Of a DNA stretch of 64,000 nt, positions 34,125 to 42,507 are shown one piece after another. The notes below the pieces were generated by a model, which searched no databases, was not told the origin of the DNA, and saw only the letters and a list, made by a program, of their open reading frames with translations. The number at the start of each line of letters is the position of its first letter. Within the stretch, counting starts at the first letter, position 1. This stretch comes from FW021-bin31 sp964422465 (GTDB taxonomy: Bacteria; Bacteroidota; Bacteroidia; Chitinophagales; Chitinophagaceae). The stretch is from positions 1 through 64,000 of the forward strand of contig CAYRBD010000002.1 in the NCBI GenBank assembly GCA_964422465.1, given 5' to 3'. The position numbers were made by a program, and so were the translations under genes.

Positions 34125-34167
34125 AAAAGCCACTTATACCTTTTTTTTAACAATATAAATGGCTTTT
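34125..34167 (-). terminator. Rho-independent terminator (minus strand)
   Basis: Arms AAAAGCCACTTATA (34125-34138) and TATAAATGGCTTTT (34154-34167) pair with one mismatch around a 15-nt loop. On the minus strand the stem is followed by a T run (A run at 34121-34128 on the plus strand). It ends the TIM-barrel gene at 34183 and separates it from the YafK-like gene. Confidence 0.75.
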
Positions 34168-34182
34168 CGGTTGAATTGGTCC

Positions 34183-35076
34183 TCAGGCGAGGATGTTCTT
34201 TTTCAGATAGGTAATACTCTCTTTGATGCTGACAAACGGATCACCCGGGCACTGATCCTGTTCTACAAAGAAATGTTGCATCCCGGATTCTTTTGCCTTT
34301 GCAAAAATCTTCGGCCAGTCGATTACCCCATTTCCCACTTCGGTAAAATTCTTCTTCGGCGTATCGGCCATATCTTTTACATGCCACAAGATAAACCTTC
34401 CCGGATGTTCTTTAAATAAGGCAAGAGGATCATAACCCGCATAAGTAACCCAATAAATGTCCATCTCCATTTTTACCAGGTCTTTATCTGCTTCTTTAAG
34501 AAGCAACTCGTAAGGTACCTGCCCATCTATTTTTTGAAATTCAAAATTATGATTGTGATAGCAAAACTGAATGCCTGCCTTTTTACAAATCTCACCTGCC
34601 TTGTTGAAGTCTTCTGCCCGTTGCTTGTAGTCATCCAGTGTTTTTCTTTCTTCTTCGGAGAGATAAGCACATACCATATATTTCATCCCCATCTTGTGAG
34701 CATCATCCACTGCTTTTTCCCAGTCACTTAAGATGGTACCTTTAATATTGGGGTTTCCAAGTGCATAATGACCACTGGGCATTACCAGTCCATTATCTTT
34801 TAAAACTGACGAAAATTCGGGTACCTCCATCCCATAAAATTTTTCACTGCCGGTGTAAGTGGCAGACTCTACCAGTTTATAACCGATTTTGGCTACTTTA
34901 GCCAGGCTGCCTTTAGGGTCTTTGTCCATCGCTTCCCGAACCGTATAGAGCTGGAGACCGGGTTTATAATGGTATTTTTTCGGACCAGAGGCACAGGATT
35001 CCAGAAAGGATGAACCGGCCATCAGGCTACCGGCCAATAAGCCGGAGTGTTTCAAAAAATCTCTACGTGTTGCCAT
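34183..35076 (-). CDS. Tat-exported sugar phosphate isomerase/epimerase-like TIM-barrel protein
   Basis: 297 residues. The N-terminus has a twin-arginine signal (RRDFLKHSGLLAGSLMAG), followed by SFLESC, a possible lipoprotein cysteine. The rest matches AP-endonuclease-2/xylose isomerase-like TIM barrels (LQLYTVREAM; GIQFCYHNHNFEF; MDIYWVTYAG; WHVKDM), with His/Glu/Asp residues for a divalent metal. Such exported Bacteroidota proteins often act on sugars or inositols in the periplasm. Its promoter region lies in the assembly gap. Confidence 0.85.
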   Translation of the reverse strand: MATRRDFLKHSGLLAGSLMAGSSFLESCASGPKKYHYKPGLQLYTVREAMDKDPKGSLAKVAKIGYKLVESATYTGSEKFYGMEVPEFSSVLKDNGLVMPSGHYALGNPNIKGTILSDWEKAVDDAHKMGMKYMVCAYLSEEERKTLDDYKQRAEDFNKAGEICKKAGIQFCYHNHNFEFQKIDGQVPYELLLKEADKDLVKMEMDIYWVTYAGYDPLALFKEHPGRFILWHVKDMADTPKKNFTEVGNGVIDWPKIFAKAKESGMQHFFVEQDQCPGDPFVSIKESITYLKKNILA

Positions 35077-35086
35077 AAAGTGTACT

Positions 35087-35186
35087 NNNNNNNNNNNNNN
35101 NNNNNNNNNNNNNNNNNNNNNNNNNNNNNNNNNNNNNNNNNNNNNNNNNNNNNNNNNNNNNNNNNNNNNNNNNNNNNNNNNNNNNN
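35087..35186. other. assembly gap (100 N)
   Basis: A run of exactly 100 N between the TIM-barrel gene and the HMA gene. It hides the divergent promoter region and possibly more. Confidence 0.97.
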
Positions 35187-35194
35187 TATCTTTG
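35187..35194 (+). promoter_or_regulatory. -7 element for the HMA-domain gene
   Basis: TATCTTTG, an exact TAnnTTTG match directly after the gap. The start codon is only 7 nt downstream (35202), so the transcript would be almost leaderless. Confidence 0.5.
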
Positions 35195-35201
35195 TACAGC
35201 T

Positions 35202-35504
35202 ATGGTTACAAAGCTCTATGCCATAAAAGGCATGTCTTGCGAGAATTGTGTCACTCATGTGACGGCTGCTTTTAGGAGCTTGCCCGGTGTTGCGGATGCC
35301 AGGGTTCTGCTGGAGAGCGGACAGGCTGTTGTGCGGATGGAGAAGGGCGTTTCAATGGATGCTATCAATACAGCGCTGCAGGAAGCAGGCCATTATAGTG
35401 CGTGGGAAAGCAATGAAGCAGGTAATACCTCCAGTCAAAAAAAGAAGAGAAAGCAACCGGCTTTCTTCAGGTTTTTCCGGCATGAAAAACCATGTTGCCA
35501 ATAA
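35202..35504 (+). CDS. heavy-metal-associated (HMA) domain protein
   Basis: 100 residues. An HMA fold occupies residues 1-66 with the metal-binding GMSCENC (10-16). A basic linker (SQKKKRKQ) and a tail ending HEKPCCQ, with two more cysteines, follow. It is probably a soluble Cu(I) chaperone-like protein. No P-type ATPase is encoded next to it. The basic, Cys-ending tail is not part of the usual 65-70-residue chaperone. Confidence 0.83.
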   Translation: MVTKLYAIKGMSCENCVTHVTAAFRSLPGVADARVLLESGQAVVRMEKGVSMDAINTALQEAGHYSAWESNEAGNTSSQKKKRKQPAFFRFFRHEKPCCQ

Positions 35505-35590
35505 GTTATCCTGATTTCTTTTATGTCCCTATCCGGGAAAGATCAAGACGCCTCTTTGACTGATTTTTTTTGATTCTTTTAGCTAAAAAT

Positions 35591-35620
35591 TTAGTTGTAT
35601 AATTAAATAATTAGCTGTAT
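35591..35620 (+). promoter_or_regulatory. candidate BlaI operator: TTAG(T/C)TGTAT direct repeat
   Basis: TTAGTTGTAT (35591-35600) and TTAGCTGTAT (35611-35620) are exactly 20 bp apart start to start, with TTAAAT between them. The second copy runs into the -7 element TATATTTG at 35618-35625. The same arrangement is upstream of blaI at 39177-39206. Confidence 0.6.
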
Positions 35621-35625
35621 ATTTG
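35618..35625 (+). promoter_or_regulatory. -7 element for the TPR-lipoprotein-OMP genes
   Basis: TATATTTG, exact TAnnTTTG match, 67 nt before the ATG at 35693. Confidence 0.6.
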
Positions 35626-35692
35626 AAAATCAAAAACGAGGCTTGTCAATCGCTTTTCTGGCGCCTCTGTGGACAAAATAATATTTTCAATC

Positions 35693-36865
35693 ATGAAGAA
35701 AATACTTGGGTCTCTCCTTTTACTCCTTATCCTGCATCCGGTGTTTTCACAAGACAGCTCTTCTCTCATGGATAGGCGACTGGTACAATACTTCCAAAGC
35801 CAGCAATATGAAAAGGCTGTTAGATATCTTCAGCTTATGATCAATCCTGATACTGCAGACAGCCGTTATCTCTCCCTCCTGGGCTATTCCTATTACATGA
35901 GTAACCAACTGGGAGAAGCATCCGGCTGTTTTGAACGCCTTCTGAAGTCTGATTCTGCCAACTCCGGGGCGTTGTATTATTTAGGCACAATCAATGCCAG
36001 TAAAGGGAATTATCCTTCGGCCATAAAATACTTTTGTCGCCTGGTGGAAACAAAGCCCGGACAGGCTAATTATTACAAAAAGCTGGCAGAACTGTTTCAA
36101 AAGACAGGGAATGAAGCGGCCTCCGGCTGGTATTATAAATTATCTTATCAGATTAATCCCAATGATCCGGAGGTTACAGCAGGTCTGGCTATCAACTGGA
36201 TCAACCAGGAATTGTACCAAAAGGCTGACTCTATTTTGGACCGGGCGCTTCAAAAGGACTCCCTTCAGGCCCGGTTGCTCATCCTCCGCATACGTTCTGC
36301 CTACGAGCAGGAAGATTATTCTCTTGTTTTTCCACTGGCAAACAAGCTGAAAGCCATGCACTTTTTTAGTCAGAAACCTTTTCTGATGACGGCTATTTCT
36401 TATTTTAATATAAAAAATTACGATTCGTGCATTGCTACCTGTAATTATTTGATCCTGAATAAATCGGGAACCCAAACCGTACTATACCTGAAAGCCTTGT
36501 CTTATAAAGCGCTAAAGCAATATAAAAACGCGCTTTCTTCTTTAAACGCTTGTATTCACATGGCGCTGGATGAGGCTGCCGATAATTATTTTAGTACCAA
36601 AGGAGAGGTTTTCATCCTGATGCACCAGCCCAGCCGGGCGCTGAAACAATATGATACGGCTTATTACATTTTTAGAAAGCCGGTGCAGCTCTATAATAAA
36701 GCCAGAATATATGATGGACAATTTGAAAATTATAAAGCAGCGCTTCGATATTACAGGCGTTATTTGAAACATCAAAAGGCTCCAAAAAGTGGCAACGAAA
36801 AAGAAATAACAGCCTTTGTTAAAAAGCGGGTAAAGCAATTGGAAGAGTGGGAGGTGAAGCAGTGA
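35693..36865 (+). CDS. exported tetratricopeptide-repeat protein
   Basis: 390 residues from ATG at 35693. A GTG at 35669 would add 8 residues ahead of the signal peptide MKKILGSLLLLLILHPVFSQ. The mature part is a series of TPR helix pairs (LSLLGYSYYMSNQLGEASGCFERLLKSD; LYYLGTINASKGNYPSAIKYF). TPR proteins of this type scaffold periplasmic complexes. No enzyme domain is seen. The promoter shares its repeated element with the blaI promoter, so it may be under BlaI control. Confidence 0.8.
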   Translation: MKKILGSLLLLLILHPVFSQDSSSLMDRRLVQYFQSQQYEKAVRYLQLMINPDTADSRYLSLLGYSYYMSNQLGEASGCFERLLKSDSANSGALYYLGTINASKGNYPSAIKYFCRLVETKPGQANYYKKLAELFQKTGNEAASGWYYKLSYQINPNDPEVTAGLAINWINQELYQKADSILDRALQKDSLQARLLILRIRSAYEQEDYSLVFPLANKLKAMHFFSQKPFLMTAISYFNIKNYDSCIATCNYLILNKSGTQTVLYLKALSYKALKQYKNALSSLNACIHMALDEAADNYFSTKGEVFILMHQPSRALKQYDTAYYIFRKPVQLYNKARIYDGQFENYKAALRYYRRYLKHQKAPKSGNEKEITAFVKKRVKQLEEWEVKQ

Positions 36866-37001
36866 GGAACAGGTAATGAAGCCGGAACACACAATATAAA
36901 AGGAGCTTAGACGCTAAAATACAGGTTGAATAATAAGAATTTTTAACTTCATGCAACGTTTTGCGGCTTTTTATTGTCTTATTCAAAAAAGGAGGCCTAT
37001 G

Positions 37002-38303
37002 ATGAAAACGTATTTTACCTTTTCCAACCCAATCTTACTGCTTTTGATTTTATCTTTACTGCTGATTTCTCCCGGCTGCTTAAAGGACCATTGTACTCAC
37101 ACTTCCCGTTACAAAGTTTATACCCCCATTTATCAGCCCATGAGCAAAATCAGGAGTGCTGTAAAAGCTGAAGAACCACATGAGTTGCGTCAGACAGGAA
37201 AAATATACTACCATCACGGCTACCTCTTTCTTAATGAAGTTAATAAGGGTATCCACATCATTGATGACCGCGACCCTTCTTCCCCAAAGAACCTGGCTTT
37301 TATTGATATTCCCGGCAATCTGGACATAGCTGCCAGAGGAAACATTCTCTATGCCGACAGCTATACCGATATGATTGCGCTTGATATTAGTGATCCTTCC
37401 CATATAAGAGTAGAAAAACGGCTTAAAAACGTCTTTCCTCCGCGTAGCTACAATTATGGCTTTAGTGATGACCCAAACGGACAGGGAGTGATCATCGGTT
37501 TTAATGAAAGAGATACCCTGGTAAAAGAAGATTGTGGTAGCCACTTTCCACAATCAGGATGGTATTATAGCATTTCGTCTGATGCATCTTTTATTGTCCC
37601 GGGTATGGTTTCAAAATCAACGGCTCCCTCTGTCAGCACAGGAGGTTCTATGGCAAAATTTACCACTTTCGGTCATTTCCTTTACACGATAAAAGGCAAT
37701 GACAGTCTTTCTCTTTATGATATTTCATATCCATCTTCCCCCACCCTGACCGACGCTATTCGGATAGGATGGAATATTGAAACCCTTTTTCCTTATAAAC
37801 AATATTTATTTGTAGGCGCCAATAATGGCATGTATATCTATGATGCCACTGATCCGGGAATGCCGGTCCGTAAAAGTCAATTTATGCACTTTTTTGCTTG
37901 CGACCCCGTAGTAGCTCAGGACGACTATGCTTATGTGACGCTGAGTACCGGTACCACCTGCAGGGGAAATAACCAAAAGCTGAACGAACTTCAAATCATT
38001 GATATTAGCAATATAGACCACCCCATTCTGGAAAGTAAACTGTCTCTGACCGGCCCAAAAGGTCTCGCCATTGATGAAAACAAACTTTTTGTATGTGATC
38101 CTGAATCGGGAATACGATTCATAGACGTTTCGGATAAAAATAATCCTAAAATAGTAACTACAGTGAAAGGAGTAAAAGCTTTCGATGCTATCCCCTTAAA
38201 TGGAACTCTCCTTGTTGTAGCAAAAAACGGATTGTATCAATATGATTATCAGGATTTTGAATATCCGGAGTTATTAAGTAAAATCAATATTGTTTCGGAA
38301 TGA
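37002..38303 (+). CDS. LVIVD-repeat lipoprotein
   Basis: 433 residues from ATG at 37002, placed 6 nt after a good Shine-Dalgarno GGAGG (36991-36995). An ATG at 36999 is also possible, and the frame opens at 36951. The signal ends in a lipobox (LLLISPGC), so the mature protein is a lipid-anchored outer-membrane or periplasmic protein. Repeats such as GIHIIDDRDPSSPKNLAFIDIPG and MIALDISDPSHIRVEKRL are LVIVD-type beta-propeller blades. Function unknown. The last 4 nt overlap the next gene. Confidence 0.83.
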   Translation: MKTYFTFSNPILLLLILSLLLISPGCLKDHCTHTSRYKVYTPIYQPMSKIRSAVKAEEPHELRQTGKIYYHHGYLFLNEVNKGIHIIDDRDPSSPKNLAFIDIPGNLDIAARGNILYADSYTDMIALDISDPSHIRVEKRLKNVFPPRSYNYGFSDDPNGQGVIIGFNERDTLVKEDCGSHFPQSGWYYSISSDASFIVPGMVSKSTAPSVSTGGSMAKFTTFGHFLYTIKGNDSLSLYDISYPSSPTLTDAIRIGWNIETLFPYKQYLFVGANNGMYIYDATDPGMPVRKSQFMHFFACDPVVAQDDYAYVTLSTGTTCRGNNQKLNELQIIDISNIDHPILESKLSLTGPKGLAIDENKLFVCDPESGIRFIDVSDKNNPKIVTTVKGVKAFDAIPLNGTLLVVAKNGLYQYDYQDFEYPELLSKINIVSE

Positions 38304-39100
38304 TGAACCCGGTTTTAAATAGTACAAATCGCTGGAAATGGCGTAACAAACTGATCTTCCTGGTCATTTGCCTGTGGCCTGCAAGTGTTCCGGCTCAAAA
38401 AAAGGGAACAACCAGTATTGTCATCTTAAAAAACGATTTGGGACTTACCGAGGTACAAGGTACCTTGATCTCTCTAAAAGACAGTACTAAAATAGCCGTT
38501 CGTACCAGGGACAGCAGTGTGTGGGTTTTTGACCGTGCAGAAGTGAAAAAGATTAGTGCTGAAAAGCCAGCTTATCCCTTAACGAAAAACGGCTGGTACA
38601 ATACGACCACCTTCGGAGGGTATTTTGGGGACCAGAGCGGTTACCAGCTTCAAAGTACGATAGGATATCGCTTTCATTACCGTTATTATGCGGGCTTAGG
38701 AGTGGCATTGGATCATTACACCATTCGTTCCCTGCCTGTTTTTATTGACCTTAAAGCCGACTTGTCACCTAAAAAGACCACCCCATTTGTTTATGCAGAT
38801 GTAGGAATATCAAACCCCTGGCCCAAAAGATCACAATATAAATTTCAAAGAGCACCTGATAAAAAGATACCCGGATGGTATCTGAATACCGGAATCGGAC
38901 AACGATTTAGAAGCCGGAAAAGCAATCATAGTTGGGAAATCAGCATTGGATATTCGCTGGAAACCATGAAAATGCGCTACCTCCGGTCTATAGGGAATCA
39001 GGGAATACCGGAACCTGAAGGGCCAACCTCCAATACCCAGGTAGAGGATTTTAAATATACTTTTAATCGTTTTGTGGTAAAAGCAGGGTTTACCCTCTGA
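38300..39100 (+). CDS. predicted outer-membrane beta-barrel protein
   Basis: 266 residues. A signal peptide (about 15-33, WPASVPAQ) is followed by a short beta-domain (residues 39-92) and then alternating aromatic strands (GWYNTTTFGGYFGDQSGY; YRFHYRYYAGLGVALDHY; WEISIGYSLETMKMRY) ending in FVVKAGFTL, where the C-terminal strand would insert in the outer membrane. No family name recognised. It is coupled to the LVIVD lipoprotein gene (ATGA overlap), so the two probably work together at the outer membrane. Confidence 0.7.
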   Translation: MMNPVLNSTNRWKWRNKLIFLVICLWPASVPAQKKGTTSIVILKNDLGLTEVQGTLISLKDSTKIAVRTRDSSVWVFDRAEVKKISAEKPAYPLTKNGWYNTTTFGGYFGDQSGYQLQSTIGYRFHYRYYAGLGVALDHYTIRSLPVFIDLKADLSPKKTTPFVYADVGISNPWPKRSQYKFQRAPDKKIPGWYLNTGIGQRFRSRKSNHSWEISIGYSLETMKMRYLRSIGNQGIPEPEGPTSNTQVEDFKYTFNRFVVKAGFTL

Positions 39101-39176
39101 TCTTTAGTCAATTCCAGTCCTTACAACCATTCAAAAATTGGAAGTCGGGAATTCTATTGAGCAAATATTTAATTTT

Positions 39177-39206
39177 TTAGTTGTTTAGTTAAATATTTAG
39201 TTGTAT
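39177..39206 (+). promoter_or_regulatory. candidate BlaI operator in the blaI promoter
   Basis: TTAGTTGTTT (39177-39186) and TTAGTTGTAT (39197-39206) are 20 bp apart start to start, with TTAAAT between, as at 35591-35620. The second copy overlaps the -7 element TATCTTTG (39204-39211), so a bound repressor would block RNA polymerase. Autorepression is usual for BlaI. Confidence 0.6.
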
Positions 39207-39211
39207 CTTTG
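39204..39211 (+). promoter_or_regulatory. -7 element for blaI-blaR1
   Basis: TATCTTTG, exact TAnnTTTG match, 18 nt before the blaI start at 39230. Confidence 0.6.
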
Positions 39212-39229
39212 ATATAAAACAATTTAAGA

Positions 39230-39613
39230 ATGTCAAATAAAATCAAAGAGCTCACCCGCGCGGAGGAGCAAATTATGCAGGTACTCTGGGATTTGAAAAA
39301 AGGTTTCGTAAAAGACATGCTTGCCCAAATACCTAAGCCGAAGCCCGCCTATAGCACGGTTTCAACTATTGTACGTATTCTGGTCCGGAAAGGATTTATA
39401 GGCTACAAGGTGTACGGCAACACCCACCAATACTATCCGCTCATCTCCCGGGAAGCTTACAAAAACTTTGAAGCCGGGCGCCTCCTCAACAGCTATTTTG
39501 ACAATTCTGTAGAAAGTCTGGTCTCTTTTTTTGTCAATAAAAAAAATCTCAATATGCGGGAAGCAGGAAAAATAATTGAGTTATTGGAAAACTTTAAAAA
39601 CAAAGAGTCATGA
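39230..39613 (+). CDS. BlaI/MecI-family repressor
   Basis: 127 residues. The winged-helix domain occupies 1-75 (LTRAEEQIMQVLWDLKKGFVKDMLAQI; YSTVSTIVRILVRKGFIGYKVYGNTHQYYPLI), and the C-terminal dimerisation helices follow. BlaI proteins repress their own operon and target genes until the membrane protease BlaR1 triggers their cleavage. In Bacteroidota they often control envelope functions, not beta-lactamase. No beta-lactamase gene lies in the window. It overlaps the blaR1 gene by 4 nt. Confidence 0.92.
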   Translation: MSNKIKELTRAEEQIMQVLWDLKKGFVKDMLAQIPKPKPAYSTVSTIVRILVRKGFIGYKVYGNTHQYYPLISREAYKNFEAGRLLNSYFDNSVESLVSFFVNKKNLNMREAGKIIELLENFKNKES

Positions 39614-41577
39614 ACTTCACTTATCTCTTGTTGTTCAACCTGTATATCTGTCTTTGGACAGGGCTTTACTATCTTTTTTTCAGTAAAAAGACCACCTTAA
39701 AGTTCAACAGGTTTTTATTATTAGCAGGGATAGCCTTTTCGGCGGTTTTACCCTGGATAATTGTTCCTTCTCCTTCTACGCTTGTGGATTCTACTGCGCT
39801 CGTCACCGCCTCCGGCGGTACCGGGATGGTACTTTCAAGTTCAGGGTCGGCGCCCTCCTCCCATTTCCCATTGTGGTTGGTGTTATCGGGGGTTTATTGG
39901 CTGGGGGTTATTCTTTCAGGGGTTTTATTTTTGAGAAAACTCTTAAAGCTCTACCGTCTCGCAGGCAGATTCAGGCAGGTGTCTCATAAAGGGTATATTC
40001 ATGTCGTTATCCCCGATCATTGGGAGGTATTTTCCTTTTTGAATTTTCTTTTTGCTCCGGCAGATATACCGGATAGCATTTATAAACACGAACAGGTACA
40101 CATTCGTGAAAAACATTCTCTGGATAACCTGCTGATGGAACTTCTAAAAGTGATCTGTTGGTTTAATCCTGCTATTTATCTCTATCAGAAAGCTTTGAAA
40201 ATGATTCACGAGTATCTTGCAGATGCTTCAACTATCCGCTCTGTTGATCTGTCGGAATATGCTCAAAAACTTGTTAGTGAGTCTTTTCAGTCAGCGGATT
40301 TAACGCTTGTTCATCCTTTTTCCCATCAATCTCATCTGCGGAAAAGATTAACCATGTTACAAAAAGAAGGAAAAGGCAAAGGAAACCTGTGGAGCTATCT
40401 TCTCCTTATTCCGGCGCTTGCAGGAGCTGTATTTTTCGCTTCCTCTTTCTCCTTAAGAAATAAACTTGATCATACCATTGATAAGATAAAACCAGAGAAG
40501 GTGGAGCCGCAATCAACTAAGATATTAGCTGTATTAGACACCACGCTTACCGGTATTATTCAATCCACTGACGGAACTCCAATCGGAGGCGCTAATATTC
40601 TGGTTCAGGGCACATCGCATGGAACTATCACAAACGATAATGGGAAGTTTAGTTTAAATGTAGGACCGGGGACTATTTTAAGGATCAGCAGAATAGGCTA
40701 TAATTCTATTACCATTCAGGTACCTAAAAATAAAACGATTTCAAATATTGTGCTGTATCCCAAACCAGAATCTATCAATGAACTCTATGTTACGGGTTAT
40801 TCTAAAAAAGCGGTTCCACCGCCACCGCCCCCTCCATCCTCTTTGCAAGCCGGTACGCGTATTGCAGACACTTCGAATGTATTTATGTTTGTAGAACAGA
40901 TGCCTCAATTTCCGGGTGGGGAGGCTGCCCTGATGAAATATTTGAGACAAAACATTAAATATCCGGTTGAAGCCAAAGAGCAGGGCATTCAGGGGACGGT
41001 AGTGGTTCAGTTTGTCATAAGTCCAACCGGAAAACTGAAAAACATTAGAGCGGTAACACGAAAGCAAAAGGGAGGCCTGAATGAAGAAGCCATACGGATA
41101 GTCAAAAAAATGCCTGAATGGCATCCCGGCAGGCAAAACGGTAAGAAAGTTGCAGTGCAGTACAGCCTGCCTATCCGGTTTATGCTGCAGGGGCCGATGG
41201 AGAAGGACACCGTCCCATTGCCTCAGGCGAAACATGCGGCTGCTTCATCTTCAGGCCAAAAGGTCTTTCAGTCTGTAGAAGAAATGCCCTCTTTTCCAGG
41301 TGGGGAAAATGCCCTGATGAGGTATTTGCGAGAAAACATAAAATATCCGGCAGCTGCGAGGGAAAACGCGGTTCAGGGTACCATAATTGTACAGTTTATT
41401 GTTGAAAAAGATGGTTCATTAACCAATATAAAAACGGTTGGAAACAGGAAAGGGGGCGGATTGGAAGAAGAAGCTATGCGTGTCGTTAAAAAGATGCCTA
41501 AATGGATTCCGGGGAAACAAAACAACAAGACTGTGCGGGTACAGTATGATTTACCTATCCGGTTTAGGCTGCAATAA
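39610..41577 (+). CDS. BlaR1-type M56 metalloprotease with regulatory domain and two TonB C-terminal domains
   Basis: 655 residues. Four transmembrane helices surround a cytoplasmic M56 protease domain with HEQVH at 160-164 and a later glutamate in MIHEYLADAS. After the last helix (about 260-277) come a CarboxypepD_reg-like beta domain (about 313-390), a Pro-rich linker (PPPPPPP) and two TonB-C domains (about 425-525 and 555-655). These are a tandem duplication, each starting with FPGGE and ending IRF. The penicillin-binding sensor of classical BlaR1 is absent. Periplasmic sensing through these domains is inferred. Coupled to blaI. Confidence 0.88.
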   Translation: MNFTYLLLFNLYICLWTGLYYLFFSKKTTLKFNRFLLLAGIAFSAVLPWIIVPSPSTLVDSTALVTASGGTGMVLSSSGSAPSSHFPLWLVLSGVYWLGVILSGVLFLRKLLKLYRLAGRFRQVSHKGYIHVVIPDHWEVFSFLNFLFAPADIPDSIYKHEQVHIREKHSLDNLLMELLKVICWFNPAIYLYQKALKMIHEYLADASTIRSVDLSEYAQKLVSESFQSADLTLVHPFSHQSHLRKRLTMLQKEGKGKGNLWSYLLLIPALAGAVFFASSFSLRNKLDHTIDKIKPEKVEPQSTKILAVLDTTLTGIIQSTDGTPIGGANILVQGTSHGTITNDNGKFSLNVGPGTILRISRIGYNSITIQVPKNKTISNIVLYPKPESINELYVTGYSKKAVPPPPPPPSSLQAGTRIADTSNVFMFVEQMPQFPGGEAALMKYLRQNIKYPVEAKEQGIQGTVVVQFVISPTGKLKNIRAVTRKQKGGLNEEAIRIVKKMPEWHPGRQNGKKVAVQYSLPIRFMLQGPMEKDTVPLPQAKHAAASSSGQKVFQSVEEMPSFPGGENALMRYLRENIKYPAAARENAVQGTIIVQFIVEKDGSLTNIKTVGNRKGGGLEEEAMRVVKKMPKWIPGKQNNKTVRVQYDLPIRFRLQ

Positions 41578-41655
41578 AACCTCATATTGAACTCCTTCAA
41601 ATAATGATAATATTAATTAATACCTTGCAGGCAGGTTTAAAAAAATTATATCTGA

Positions 41656-42492
41656 ATGCGGCCTTCCTGGGAAATTTCCTCTCGTACTAAATACCCCGAT
41701 TTCTATATCCGGGAAATTTGGCAATACCGGGAACTATTGCTTCGTTTGGTACGAAGAGACTTCTTGGCTTCCTATAAGCAGACCCTCTTGGGGAGCCTGT
41801 GGATATTCATTCAGCCCCTCCTCACGGCGCTGGTTTACGTGGTTATCTTTAAAAATGTCGTGGGTATCTCTACTTCCGGGAAGCCGGGCTTGTTGTTCTA
41901 TTTTGGAAGCGTGATCTTGTGGACTTTCTTTTCTGAAAGCGTTTCTGCCGTATCTTATACCTACAACAGTCATTCTGATATATTCAGCAAAGTGTATTTT
42001 CCAAGAATTGTGGTGTCCTGTTCCCTTGTTTTATCCCAATTGGCAAGATTGGGTATTCAGTTTGGCATTTACCTGATTATTTTTTTCTGGTACATGGGAA
42101 ACAGCGCGGTTGTTCATCCTAATTACTTTGTTTTCCTGTTTCCTGTTTTGATTTTCATTCTGGCGCTGATGAGCATGGGCATAGGACTTATTTTTACTGC
42201 AGTGTCCGTTCGGTATCGCGATCTGCATAACCTTTTGTCCTTTCTTATTCGCATTTGGATGTTTGCCACCCCGGTTATCTATCCAATGTCTTTGGTTCCC
42301 GGGAAATATCAGACGCTGTTGCTTTTAAACCCGGTTGCACCGGTTATGGAATTTTTCCGGTATGCCTTCCTGGGTAGCGGCTTGCATGATCCGGCGCACC
42401 TGGCTTATTCGTTAATTTTCTCAATAGTGGTTTTTGTAGTGGGGGTCATTTTGTTTAATTTGAGAGATGGGAAAGTAATGGATATCATTTGA
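41656..42492 (+). CDS. ABC-2 type polysaccharide export permease (Wzm-like)
   Basis: 278 residues with six hydrophobic helices. The N-terminal LRLVRRDFLASYKQTLLGSLWIFIQPLLTALVYVVIFK and the later FATPVIYPMSLVP are typical of O-antigen/teichoic-acid permeases (Wzm, TagG, RfbA type). It forms the membrane part of an ABC exporter with the ATPase encoded 15 nt downstream and moves a finished lipid-linked polysaccharide across the inner membrane. The near-match TATATCTG lies just upstream. Confidence 0.9.
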   Translation: MRPSWEISSRTKYPDFYIREIWQYRELLLRLVRRDFLASYKQTLLGSLWIFIQPLLTALVYVVIFKNVVGISTSGKPGLLFYFGSVILWTFFSESVSAVSYTYNSHSDIFSKVYFPRIVVSCSLVLSQLARLGIQFGIYLIIFFWYMGNSAVVHPNYFVFLFPVLIFILALMSMGIGLIFTAVSVRYRDLHNLLSFLIRIWMFATPVIYPMSLVPGKYQTLLLLNPVAPVMEFFRYAFLGSGLHDPAHLAYSLIFSIVVFVVGVILFNLRDGKVMDII

Positions 42493-42507
42493 AATAGAAA
42501 TGTTTTC

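Noticed and set aside
35640..35668. GAGGC/GCCTC inverted words as a terminator or riboswitch
   Set aside because: Only 5-bp arms with a loop of about 20 nt, no T tract, and the spot is within the 5' leader of the TPR gene.
39230..41577. Beta-lactam resistance locus
   Set aside because: blaI/blaR1-type genes are present, but no beta-lactamase or penicillin-binding sensor domain is encoded nearby, so a resistance function cannot be claimed.
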